From NCBI GenBank assembly GCA_038230035.1, contig JBBRNX010000012.1, positions 1 through 64,000 on the forward strand: DNA of 64,000 bases. Direction: 5' to 3'. The notes under the pieces were generated by a model that saw nothing but the letters and a program-made list of their open reading frames with translations, did not search any database and was not told the DNA's origin. Each line of letters starts with the position of its first letter. Position 1 is the stretch's first letter. A program made the position numbers and the translations under genes. Source of the DNA: Gaiella sp038230035. Its GTDB lineage: Bacteria > Actinomycetota > Thermoleophilia > Gaiellales > Gaiellaceae. Shown here piece by piece: positions 7,741 through 16,269 of this stretch.

Positions 7741-9114
7741 ATGAGCGAGAGGGAGTTCGAGGTCGTTGTGCTCGGCGCAGGCGCCGCCGGCGAGGTGTGC
7801 GCCGGACGGCTCGGTGAGCGCGGTCTTGCGGTCGCCATCGTCGAGGATCGTCTCGTCGGAGGGGAGTGCTCGTTCTATGCCTGCATGCCGTCCAAGGCGC
7901 TGCTACGCCCGATCGAGTTGACCAATGAGGCGCGCCGCGTCCCAGGGGTCACAGTCGGGCCGATCGACGTGGCTGCGGTCCTCGCCCGACGCGACGAGGT
8001 GATCGCGAACCTCGACGACTCGAGTCAGCTGCCGTGGCTCGAGGCACGCAACGTCACACTCGTGCGCGGCCGCGGCAGGCTCGACGGCGAACGGCGTATC
8101 CGCGTCGGAGACGAGGTTCTCGTGGCGCGCCGCGCGGTCGTCGTGGCGACCGGCTCGTCGCCGCTCGTGCCGCCGATCCCCGGCCTTGCGGAGTCTCGAC
8201 CGTGGACGAACGTCGAGGCGACGACGGCGAAGGCAGCTCCAGCGCGGCTCGCGATTCTCGGCGGCGGCGTTGTCGGCGCCGAGATGGCGCAGGCCTGGTC
8301 AGAGCTCGGCTCGCAGGTGACGCTCGTCCACCGCGGGGATCGCTTGCTCGAGCGTGAGGAGCCGTTCGCCGGCGAACAGGTTGCCGCTGGGCTCCGGCAA
8401 TCCGGCGTCGAAATCAGGCTTCTCACCTCCGCAAGCCGAGTGACGCGAGAGGGCGCGGTCACTATCGAGCTCGACGACGGCGCTGTGCTCGAGGCGGACG
8501 AAGTTCTCGCGGCGTTCGGCCGGCATCCGACGACGGATGACATCGGCCTCGAGACGATCGGTCGCGAGCCCGGCGGCCATCTCGAAGTCGACGAGTCGCT
8601 TCGGGTTCCCGGAACAGATTGGCTCTACGCGATCGGCGACGTCAACGGTCGCGCGCTGCTCACACACATGGGCAAATACCAGGGGCGCCTTGCCGCCGAC
8701 GCGATTCTCGGCGAGACCGTTGCGCTTCGCTCCGACGGCGCCCGTTCGCCGCGTGTCATCTTCACCGATCCGCAGGTTGGCGCCGTCGGGTACACACTCG
8801 CGGGTGCGCAGGAGGCCGGAATCGACGCGTGCGCAGTCGACGTCGAGACAGGGGGCAACGCCGGCGGCTCGTTTGTCGGGCGTGGCGCTGCCGGGACAGC
8901 CCGTCTCGTCGTCGACGAGCGGCGGCGTGTAATCGTCGGCGCGACGTTCACCGGCCCCGAGATCCAGGAGGCGCTGCATGCGGCGACGATCGCGGTCGTC
9001 GCGGAGGTCTCGCTCGACGATCTCTGGCACGCGGTCCCGTCGTTCCCAACCCGCAGCGAGCTCTGGCTCCGTCTTCTCGAAGCGCATGAGCGGCTGCAGG
9101 TTGCGCAGCCCTGA
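7741..9114 (+). CDS. FAD-dependent pyridine nucleotide-disulfide oxidoreductase
   Basis: A 457-residue member of the dihydrolipoamide dehydrogenase/mercuric reductase family. FAD site VVLGAGAAGEVCAGRL at the N-terminus, redox pair in GGECSFYACMPSK (C-x4-C) around residues 41-47, NAD(P) site AILGGGVVGAEMAQAW near 172, and the second FAD motif YAIGDVNGRALLTHMGKYQG near 300. The dimerisation domain ends with HAVPSFPTRSE rather than the HAHPT-E of lipoamide dehydrogenase, so a different disulfide or small-molecule substrate is likely. No 2-oxoacid dehydrogenase components adjoin it. A GGAGGAGG site precedes the ATG. Confidence 0.88.
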   Translation: MSEREFEVVVLGAGAAGEVCAGRLGERGLAVAIVEDRLVGGECSFYACMPSKALLRPIELTNEARRVPGVTVGPIDVAAVLARRDEVIANLDDSSQLPWLEARNVTLVRGRGRLDGERRIRVGDEVLVARRAVVVATGSSPLVPPIPGLAESRPWTNVEATTAKAAPARLAILGGGVVGAEMAQAWSELGSQVTLVHRGDRLLEREEPFAGEQVAAGLRQSGVEIRLLTSASRVTREGAVTIELDDGAVLEADEVLAAFGRHPTTDDIGLETIGREPGGHLEVDESLRVPGTDWLYAIGDVNGRALLTHMGKYQGRLAADAILGETVALRSDGARSPRVIFTDPQVGAVGYTLAGAQEAGIDACAVDVETGGNAGGSFVGRGAAGTARLVVDERRRVIVGATFTGPEIQEALHAATIAVVAEVSLDDLWHAVPSFPTRSELWLRLLEAHERLQVAQP

Positions 9115-9148
9115 GCGAACTGTGCAGACTCCCCCCTGAGGCCGGGGA

Positions 9149-9418
9149 ATGAGCACCGAGTTCGTCAGCCAGCTAGAGGAACGCGTCGCCCGGCGCACGC
9201 CGCGCATGGTCGCGATCGAGGCGCTCGGGCCGCTCACGATGCTCGGCGGGGTGGTGTGGGCGATCGCGCAGCCGTATCGCGTCGCGCTATTCCATCCGGC
9301 CGGCAGGGGGTTCTACGACTGGCTGGTCGAGCCGCCACTGCTCGTCGTCGCGATCGGGCTCCTGTTCGCGGCGGTGATCGCTCCCGGCATCATCGATGAC
9401 CTACGGGGCGAACGATGA
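9149..9418 (+). CDS. small two-helix membrane protein
   Basis: An 89-residue protein with two probable membrane helices (ALGPLTMLGGVVWAIAQPYRV and PPLLVVAIGLLFAAVIAPGII) and charged termini. It overlaps the next gene by four bases (ATGA) and starts a three-gene run leading to the CopC-CopD fusion, so it may assist a metal- or membrane-related process. No family is recognised. Confidence 0.65.
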   Translation: MSTEFVSQLEERVARRTPRMVAIEALGPLTMLGGVVWAIAQPYRVALFHPAGRGFYDWLVEPPLLVVAIGLLFAAVIAPGIIDDLRGER

Positions 9419-9996
9419 CACCGCGGGCGGAGATCGTCCACTGGCTGTTCGCGACTGGCTTTCTGTTCCTCGGCTTGATCCTCTTCGCCGAGGCGATCGT
9501 TGGTCAGGAGGTGTGGCGGAAGCGGCGGTGGCGGATGTATCTGTGGCCGTCGCTCGCGTTCGGGATCGGGGTGCTGCTGTGGCCGGTTTCGGTGTTCTTC
9601 ACGAACTCGACGCTGCACATGGTGGCCCATGCCTCCTGGGCGGAGACGGCGATGATCTCGGGCGGCGCCCACCTCGCGGTCGTGCGCGGCAAGCTGTCGA
9701 GCCGTTGGTGGACGCTCACGGTTTCGGGGGCGATGCTCGTCAGCGGCCTTGCCTTCCTGATCCACGAGCAGAACCCATGGTTCTTCTCGCGCGCCGCGTT
9801 CCTCCACCACGCGCTCGGCTGGGTGCTGCTCGTCGCCGCCGTGTTCCCGATCGGGCAGGCGATTCGGCCGCGCCAGTTCGTCTGGAAGGCCGGCTTCGCG
9901 ATGACCTGGGTGACGGTCGCGGTGCTCCTCTTCTGCGATCGCGACGTCGCGCCGATCTTCGGTCATCTCTCGCCGCTCGCCGGCCTGCCGAAATGA
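9415..9996 (+). CDS. polytopic membrane protein
   Basis: A 193-residue protein with about six membrane helices and several His residues near helix ends (FTNSTLHMVAHASW, GGAHLAVV, FLHHALGW). It lies between two genes with ATGA overlaps on both sides, so it is coupled to the CopC-CopD fusion downstream. The His positions would suit metal or heme ligation, but that is inference; no named family is recognised. Confidence 0.7.
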   Translation: MTPRAEIVHWLFATGFLFLGLILFAEAIVGQEVWRKRRWRMYLWPSLAFGIGVLLWPVSVFFTNSTLHMVAHASWAETAMISGGAHLAVVRGKLSSRWWTLTVSGAMLVSGLAFLIHEQNPWFFSRAAFLHHALGWVLLVAAVFPIGQAIRPRQFVWKAGFAMTWVTVAVLLFCDRDVAPIFGHLSPLAGLPK

Positions 9997-11303
9997 GACG
10001 GCGGCTCGCGGTCGGCGTCGCCGCGGTTGCGGCGCTCGCGCTTCCCGGCTCCGCGCTCGCGCACGCCACGCTGACACACCCGTTCCCGGCGTACCAGTCG
10101 AGGCAGGCGGTCGCGCCACGCGAGGTGGTGCTCAACTTCAATCAGTCGGTCGAGATCATCCCCCACTCCGTCGAGGTGTTCGCCGCCGACGGGCGGAAGG
10201 TCTCCGGTACGCCGAGCTTCGGTGCCGACCATCGCACCGTACAGGTCGCCCTCAGCCACCTCGTCCGAGCCGGCTACACCGTCCGCTGGAGCGTCCTGTC
10301 CTCGGATGGGCATGTCGGCTCCGGCCTCTACACCTTCGGCTACGGGGTCGTCGCGCCGTCACCGACCTCCGCCTACGGTGCCTCCGGCCCGACCTGGAAG
10401 GACGATGCGGTGCGGTGGGCGTACTTCGTCTGCCTCGCGCTCGTGCTCGGGAGCCTCGGGATACGCTTGCTCCTGTTGCCGAGAGCCGTGCCGGAGCGGT
10501 TGTCGAAGTGGATCCACGTGGTGGCGGGTGTCGGGGCGCTCACCGCGGTTGATGTCGGGATCCTGGCGTTCGTGTTGCGCGCCGAGGACGCCCTGCAGTT
10601 GCCGTTCGTCGGTCTCATGTACGGCGACCTCTCGCCGTTTGCGACGAAGACGCGCTTCGGCGTCGCGTTCGTCGCGATGACGCTCGGGTTCGCGTTCGTG
10701 TCGGCGCTGGTCTTTCTCTCGTGGGTCTTTGAGCGCCGGGCGTTGCTGTGGGGTGCGTTCGGGATCTCGGTCGGGTTCGCGTCGGGGCTGTCGCTCTCGG
10801 GTCACTCTGCGGTCGAGCCGAACGCGTGGTGGCTCTCGCAGTTCGCCGACTATCTCCACCTGCTGTCTGCGTCACTGTGGGCCGGCGGGCTCGTCACGCT
10901 CGCGCTCGTCGTGTGGCCGCTCGCGCCGGATCTGCGGCGGGGCACGTTCCTCGGTTTCTCAAGGCTCGCGACCGTCCTCATCGGTGTGCTCATCGTCGCA
11001 GGGACATACCTGAGCGTCCTGCGACTGCCGACTCTCTCCGACCTCTGGTCGTCGAGCTACGGGCAGACGTTGCTGGTCAAGCTCTCGATCGTCAGCGTCG
11101 CGCTCGGCTGGGGGGCGCTGCACCACTTCGTCGTCCGCCCGCGTCTCGAACGGGGAGAAACACCCGTTGGCCTGCGCCGGAGCCTGCTGGGCGAGAGTAC
11201 GATCGCGGTCGCCGTGTTGCTCGTCGCTGCGATCCTCGTCAACTCCGCGCCGCCGCCGCGTCCCGTCGCCGGGCCGACGCAGGCCGCACCGGCCGCCCGG
11301 TAG
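9993..11303 (+). CDS. CopC-CopD fusion, copper resistance/uptake
   Basis: A 436-residue fusion. The CopC domain follows a signal peptide (LAVGVAAVAALALPGSALA) and starts at the mature N-terminal HATLTHPFPA; that first His is the copper ligand in the family. It spans to about residue 120 (SSDGHVGSGLYTFGY). The rest is a CopD domain with eight or so helices (WAYFVCLALVLGSLGIRLLLL onward), including SGHSA and DYLHLLSASLWAGGL, the conserved His-containing helix. CopC chaperones periplasmic copper and CopD is the inner-membrane partner. ATGA overlap with the upstream gene indicates an operon. Confidence 0.9.
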   Translation: MRRRLAVGVAAVAALALPGSALAHATLTHPFPAYQSRQAVAPREVVLNFNQSVEIIPHSVEVFAADGRKVSGTPSFGADHRTVQVALSHLVRAGYTVRWSVLSSDGHVGSGLYTFGYGVVAPSPTSAYGASGPTWKDDAVRWAYFVCLALVLGSLGIRLLLLPRAVPERLSKWIHVVAGVGALTAVDVGILAFVLRAEDALQLPFVGLMYGDLSPFATKTRFGVAFVAMTLGFAFVSALVFLSWVFERRALLWGAFGISVGFASGLSLSGHSAVEPNAWWLSQFADYLHLLSASLWAGGLVTLALVVWPLAPDLRRGTFLGFSRLATVLIGVLIVAGTYLSVLRLPTLSDLWSSSYGQTLLVKLSIVSVALGWGALHHFVVRPRLERGETPVGLRRSLLGESTIAVAVLLVAAILVNSAPPPRPVAGPTQAAPAAR

Positions 11304-11311
11304 CCCCGCAG

Positions 11312-12343
11312 GTGCGTGTCTCGATCTCCGGCGGCGCCGGCTTCCTCGGCCTGCACCTCGCCCGACGCCTTGTTGCCGACGGGCACGACGTCCGGATTCT
11401 CGACCTCGCGCCGCTCGACGATGCGGCGCTCGGAGATCGCGTAGAGGAGCTCACGGGCGACATCCGCGTGCCGGCCGACGCGCGCCGGCTGGTCGACGGC
11501 GCCGAGCTGCTCGTGCACGCCGCCGCCGCGCTGCCGATCCAAAGCTCGCGCGATGCGATCCGCTCGGTCAACGTCCAGGGCACCGCGGAGGTGCTGACCG
11601 CGGCACTCGAAGCGGGCGTCAGCCGTGCTGTGCTGATCTCGTCGACAGCGGTCTACGGCGTCCCAGAGAAGCACCCGATCGTCGAAGACGACCCGCTGGT
11701 CGGCGTGGGGTGGTACGGCGAGTCGAAGATCGACGCCGAGCGGCTGTGCGCTGACTTGTCACGGCGTGGCCTGGAGACGGTGATCGTCCGGCCGAAGACC
11801 TTCATCGGGCCGGAGCGGCTCGGCGTGTTCGAGATCCTGTTCGACTGGATCCGGGAAGGGCGCCGAATCCCGATTCTCGGAAGCGGCGCGAACCGCTACC
11901 AGCTGCTCGCGGTCGAGGATCTCATCGACGCCGTTGTCCGCTGCTCCGACGCGCCCGTTGCCGGCGAGGCGCTCAACGTCGGCGCCGGCGAATTCGGCAC
12001 GGTGCGCGAGGATCTCGAAGCGCTGTGCGCGCACGCGGGCTCGGGCGCGCGGCTGCGATCCGTTCCCGTGAAGCCGACCGAGCTCGCACTCCGCGCACTC
12101 GAGCTCGCACATCTCTCACCGCTTGCCGAGTGGCACTACAAAACGGCCTACCGCGACTCGTTCGTCTCTATCGACAAGGCGAGAATGCTGCTCGACTGGG
12201 AGCCACGGCTGTCGAATGCCGAGACGTTGTGCTCAACCTACGACTGGTATCTCGCTCACCGCGGTGAGATGCGCAGCGCGGGGATGACGCATCGCGTGCC
12301 GTGGGATCAGCGGGCGCTCGGCCTGCTGAAGCGCCTCAGCTGA
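11312..12343 (+). CDS. NAD-dependent epimerase/dehydratase (extended SDR)
   Basis: A 343-residue extended short-chain dehydrogenase. The nucleotide motif SISGGAGFLGLHLARRL (GxxGFLG) is at the N-terminus; LVHAAAA is the typical NNAG-equivalent; LISSTAVYG and WYGESKIDAER supply the catalytic Ser/Thr and YxxxK. Members epimerise, dehydrate or reduce nucleotide sugars or sterols; the substrate here cannot be told. GTG at 11312 begins exactly at the Rossmann strand, eight bases after the CopC-CopD stop, so read-through from that operon is likely. Confidence 0.88.
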   Translation: MRVSISGGAGFLGLHLARRLVADGHDVRILDLAPLDDAALGDRVEELTGDIRVPADARRLVDGAELLVHAAAALPIQSSRDAIRSVNVQGTAEVLTAALEAGVSRAVLISSTAVYGVPEKHPIVEDDPLVGVGWYGESKIDAERLCADLSRRGLETVIVRPKTFIGPERLGVFEILFDWIREGRRIPILGSGANRYQLLAVEDLIDAVVRCSDAPVAGEALNVGAGEFGTVREDLEALCAHAGSGARLRSVPVKPTELALRALELAHLSPLAEWHYKTAYRDSFVSIDKARMLLDWEPRLSNAETLCSTYDWYLAHRGEMRSAGMTHRVPWDQRALGLLKRLS

Positions 12344-12444
12344 GCAACGCCGCGGAGCATCACAGCACCACCAGCGACGCCCGCATGCATACTCGCGTGC
12401 ATGGAACGACTGTTGCCCTTGCCTGAGCGACTCGAGAGGCGCCC

Positions 12445-15400
12445 GTGACGGCGCTGATCGAGTCCCCCACGTACGACGAGCAGGGCGAGGTGCTGAAGCC
12501 GTACGTCCCCCGCCTCCTGATCGAGTGGGTGCACGAATCGCCCGAGACCGTCTACCGAGCAGTCGACGGCTCCCTTGCGTTCGTCGACATATCGGGCTTC
12601 ACGGCCCTCACCGAGCACCTGGCCCGTCGCGGGAAGATCGGCGCCGAACTGATGCGCGACACGCTCGACGGTGTCTTCCGCGCTCTTCTCGATGAGGCCT
12701 ACGACTGGGGCGCCGGACTCCTCAAGTGGGGCGGCGACGCTTTGCTACTGCTCTTCGACGGGCCAGGCCATCCGGAGCGCGCCGCGCGCGCGGCGTGGGA
12801 GATGCAGCGGACGATCGAGCGCGTCGGGCGCATACGTATCGCGGGAGGCACCGTCACACTCCGAATGTCAATCGGGATCACGACAGGGACGATCGACTTC
12901 TTCACCGCCGGAAGCGTGCATCGCGAGCTGCTCGTCGCCGGACCGGCAGCGACGGACACGGTGGCCATCGAAGCTCTCGCCGACGCGGGCGAGATCGGCA
13001 TCAGCGACGCTCTGGCACGCCTTCTCGACCCGTTGTGCCTTGGGCGCAGCAAGGAGGGGGCATTGCTACTTACTGCACCGCCCGACGCCGAACGGGAACG
13101 ATCGCCGGACGTCGGCGCGGTGCGCGGACTCGACGTCGCCGCATGCATTCCGGTGGCTGCTCGCGCTCACGTCCTGCTCGATCGAAGCGAGCCCGAGCAC
13201 CGTACGATCACGGCAGCCTTCATCGATCTCATGGACACAGACGCCCTGCTTGCACGCCTCGGCACAGAGGCGTTTGCCGCAGCGCTCGATGATCGCGTGC
13301 GGTCGATTCAGGAGGCCGCTCTCCGGTACGAAGTGCCGTTTTACGAAACCGACGTTGGCAAGGGCAGCATCAAGGCCTTGCTGACTGCGGGAGCGCCGTC
13401 GAGCACCGGTCACGACGAGGAACGGATGCTGCGGGCCCTACGCGAAGTGATGGACCGTCCCGGCGTGATCCCCATGAGAGTCGGGGTCAACACAGGAAAG
13501 GTCTTTACCGGCGACTTCGGTCCGGCATACCGCCGTGCCTATCGGGTATTCGGCGACGCGATCAACACTGCCGCGCGAGTGATGAGCCGCGCCGAGGCCG
13601 GACAGATCCTGGCCACCGAGATCGTGCTGGAGCGGTCGCGCACGAAGTTCAAGGCGGCGCCGCTCGAGCCATTCCGTGCGAAGGGCAAAGCCCAGCTCGT
13701 CAAGGCCTCGATCGTCGGTCCGATCGTGGGCACCCGTGGCGAGCGCGCCGTCGAGACGTCGTTTGTCGGACGCGAACGGGAACTCGAGGCCCTCGTCGCC
13801 GTACTCGACGACGTGCGAGCTGGGAACGGCTGGATCGTCGAGATCAGCGGCGCCGCCGGCCTCGGCCGCTCGAGGCTCGTGCACGAGCTCATGGAGTCCT
13901 GTTCTGACCTCGTCGTCCTCCATGCGCGTTGCGAGGAGTACGAGGCGTCGACCCCCTACTACGCGCTGCGGGCCCCGCTGCGCTCGGTGCTCCGGCTCGA
14001 CCCACAGGCGGACACCGACGAGGTGGAGCGCCGGCTGCGCGAGGTCGTGGCCCGTGTGGACGCCTCGCTGGTTCCGATGGTGCCGCTACTCGGTGTTCTG
14101 CTAGGCATCGACCTTCCCGCAACCCCAGAGACGTCCCGCCTCGACGAGCGGTGCCTGCGTGAAACGCTCGCCGACGTCGCGATGCGCTTCCTCGTTTCGA
14201 CCCTTGCGGGGACGGCGACGATGCTGGCGATCGAGGACGTCCATTTCATGGACGAGGCTAGCGCCGACCTTCTCCGGCGCCTCTCGCGCGCCAGCACGTC
14301 CTTGCGCCAGGTGCTCCTCGTCACTCACTCCGACCCTGCCACCATCTGGGCGCCCACGGCCGACGAGGACGTGCGGTGCCTCGCGCTCGCACTCTTGCCG
14401 CTCTCGGAGCGGCACCTGGGCGAGATCATCGCGATCGCCACCGACGAGCAGCCACTCTCCCCGCACGATGTCGAGGAGATCGCGAGGCGCTCCCACGGCA
14501 ACGTCCTGTTCCTCTTCGAGCTGCTCGACGCGGTTCGCGCGACCGGGTCGACCGCCGCCTTGCCGGACTCGGTCGAGGCGGTCATCGCTGCTGACATCGA
14601 TCGACTCTCGCCCTCCGACCGGACGGTGCTCCGCTACGCGTCTGTGCTAGGCGCGAGCTTCGATCCAGCCCAGCTGGCCGTCGCGCTACGCGACGAGGTG
14701 GAGCTCGACGCAGCACTCTGGGAGCGGCTCCGCGGTCTCGTCGATCCCGACCCAGCGGGCGGCATGCGCTTCCGCAACACGCTCGTGCGCGACGCGGCCT
14801 ACGAAGGGCTGCCGTTCCGCCGCCGCCGCGAGCTGCACGGCCGCGTCGCAGAGGCGATCGAAGCGACGGCGGGGGTATCCGTCGAAGAAGAAGTCTCGGC
14901 GCTCGCCCTCCACTTCTACGAGGCGCAGCGCTACGACAAGGCTTGGCACTACTGCAGGCTTGCGGGCGACCGGGCCAAGGCGATCGCAGCAAACGTCGAG
15001 GCGTCACGGTTCTACGAGCGCGCGCTCGCTGCGGGCAGCCGCCTGCGCGGCCTCGACGTCAAAGAGCGGGCGGCCGTGTGGACATCACTCGGCGCTGTGC
15101 GCGACACCGCAGGGCTCATGGACGCATCCTTCGAGGCGCTACGCCGGGCGACCCGCCTGCTCGCGGGCGATCCTGTCGAACAGTCCCGTCTGTACGCGAA
15201 ACGCGCGCTCGCTCGCGTCCACAGTGCGGAGTACGGGCGCGCGTTGCGCGAGACAGCGATCGGCCTCCGTTTAATCGCGGATACCGAATCGACCGAGGCG
15301 CTCGCGGCGCGCGCGACGCTCCGGGCGTTGCGCGCCGAGACCCTTTGGAATCAGGGGCGCGCACGCAAAGCGATCGAGCTCGCGGAGGCCGCAGTAGCAG

Positions 15401-16269
15401 ACGCCGAGCGAGCGGACGACCTTCATGCCCTCGCGATCGCGTACATCGCGCTGGACGGCTCGTACCAGATGGTCGGCGAGCCTGAGAAGGCCGTCTACGA
15501 ACGCAAGGCGGTCGAGATCTGGTCGCGTCTTGGGCAGATGCGTTCGCTCGGTATCAGCGAGCTCAACCTCGGCGTACAGGCCTACGCCGACGGCGACTGG
15601 GACGAGGCGATCGACTGGTACTCGCGGGCGCGCGAGGACTGCCTTCGCGCAGGTGACCGTGCGACAGCGGCTGTCGCGGCGGGCAACCTCGGTGAGGTGC
15701 TCGTCAGCCGTGGTGAGCTCGACAAGGCGGAGACGGTGCTGACCGAGGCCAGGCGGGCTCTGCGCGCGGCGGGCTTCACCCCGCATGCGCTCTTCGCCGA
15801 GACACAGCGCGCCCGGATCGCCCTTGAGCGCGGCCGAGTCGCGGAAGCGCTCGCCGGGCTCGAGGTGATAGTGGCTGAGGCGGCGACAACCGGTCATCCG
15901 ATCATCGCGCTCGAGACCGTCGTGCATCTCGCGCACGCGCACGTCGTGGCCGGCAGCCCGGAAGCCGGGTTTGCCGCGCTCGACGAAGCCGTCGGCTCCG
16001 CGAGCGAAGTGGTCGCGCTTTTAGCGGTGCCCGTGGATCGGGCCCGGGCGGAGTGCCTCGCAGCACTCGGTCGACTCGACGAGGCTGCGACCTATCTCGA
16101 GAGCGCTCTCGCCGGTGCGGTGCGGCAGCGCCTTCTCTACGAGCAGCTGCTCATCCGCCGTGCCGCGGATCAACTCGCGCGCGAACGTGGCGAGGAGCCG
16201 AGCGTCGAGGATGTTCAGGAGGTCGAACGCCTCCTGAACATCCTCGGGCTCGACCCCTCGTCGTCCTAG
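12445..16269 (+). CDS. class III cyclase-like / AAA ATPase / TPR giant regulator
   Basis: A 1274-residue protein. Domain order: a first class III nucleotidyl cyclase-like domain (about 40-210; FVDISGFTALTEHL with the metal Asp, GGDALLLLFDG), a second cyclase-like domain (about 255-425; VGVNTGKVFTGDFG, VFGDAINTAARV), an AAA/NACHT-like ATPase (from FVGRERELEALV near 439; P-loop GAAGLGRSR near 470; Walker B TMLAIEDVHFMDE near 593), and TPR-like helical repeats to the end. The P-loop has Arg where most relatives have Lys. This architecture is common in soil Actinomycetota; it is presumed to couple small-molecule sensing to signalling. A 17-bp perfect inverted repeat is embedded in the last codons. 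Confidence 0.85.
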   Translation: MTALIESPTYDEQGEVLKPYVPRLLIEWVHESPETVYRAVDGSLAFVDISGFTALTEHLARRGKIGAELMRDTLDGVFRALLDEAYDWGAGLLKWGGDALLLLFDGPGHPERAARAAWEMQRTIERVGRIRIAGGTVTLRMSIGITTGTIDFFTAGSVHRELLVAGPAATDTVAIEALADAGEIGISDALARLLDPLCLGRSKEGALLLTAPPDAERERSPDVGAVRGLDVAACIPVAARAHVLLDRSEPEHRTITAAFIDLMDTDALLARLGTEAFAAALDDRVRSIQEAALRYEVPFYETDVGKGSIKALLTAGAPSSTGHDEERMLRALREVMDRPGVIPMRVGVNTGKVFTGDFGPAYRRAYRVFGDAINTAARVMSRAEAGQILATEIVLERSRTKFKAAPLEPFRAKGKAQLVKASIVGPIVGTRGERAVETSFVGRERELEALVAVLDDVRAGNGWIVEISGAAGLGRSRLVHELMESCSDLVVLHARCEEYEASTPYYALRAPLRSVLRLDPQADTDEVERRLREVVARVDASLVPMVPLLGVLLGIDLPATPETSRLDERCLRETLADVAMRFLVSTLAGTATMLAIEDVHFMDEASADLLRRLSRASTSLRQVLLVTHSDPATIWAPTADEDVRCLALALLPLSERHLGEIIAIATDEQPLSPHDVEEIARRSHGNVLFLFELLDAVRATGSTAALPDSVEAVIAADIDRLSPSDRTVLRYASVLGASFDPAQLAVALRDEVELDAALWERLRGLVDPDPAGGMRFRNTLVRDAAYEGLPFRRRRELHGRVAEAIEATAGVSVEEEVSALALHFYEAQRYDKAWHYCRLAGDRAKAIAANVEASRFYERALAAGSRLRGLDVKERAAVWTSLGAVRDTAGLMDASFEALRRATRLLAGDPVEQSRLYAKRALARVHSAEYGRALRETAIGLRLIADTESTEALAARATLRALRAETLWNQGRARKAIELAEAAVADAERADDLHALAIAYIALDGSYQMVGEPEKAVYERKAVEIWSRLGQMRSLGISELNLGVQAYADGDWDEAIDWYSRAREDCLRAGDRATAAVAAGNLGEVLVSRGELDKAETVLTEARRALRAAGFTPHALFAETQRARIALERGRVAEALAGLEVIVAEAATTGHPIIALETVVHLAHAHVVAGSPEAGFAALDEAVGSASEVVALLAVPVDRARAECLAALGRLDEAATYLESALAGAVRQRLLYEQLLIRRAADQLARERGEEPSVEDVQEVERLLNILGLDPSSS
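16206..16246. terminator. 17-bp perfect hairpin inside convergent gene ends
   Basis: Arms 16206-16222 and 16230-16246 are perfectly complementary over 17 bases with a 7-base loop. It lies in the last codons of the cyclase/ATPase gene and 24 bases past the stop of the opposing gene; the two stop codons are adjacent with no spacer. No U-run follows on either strand, so it may act as a bidirectional barrier rather than a classic intrinsic terminator. Confidence 0.55.

Noticed and set aside
7741..9114. lipoamide dehydrogenase (E3) partner for the fused E1
   Set aside because: C-terminal HxxPxxPTRSE differs from the HAHPT-E type and the genes are 39 kb apart.
12384..12403. CATGCA...TGCATG inverted repeat upstream of the cyclase gene
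   Set aside because: Only six-base arms with an eight-base spacer; too weak to call an operator.
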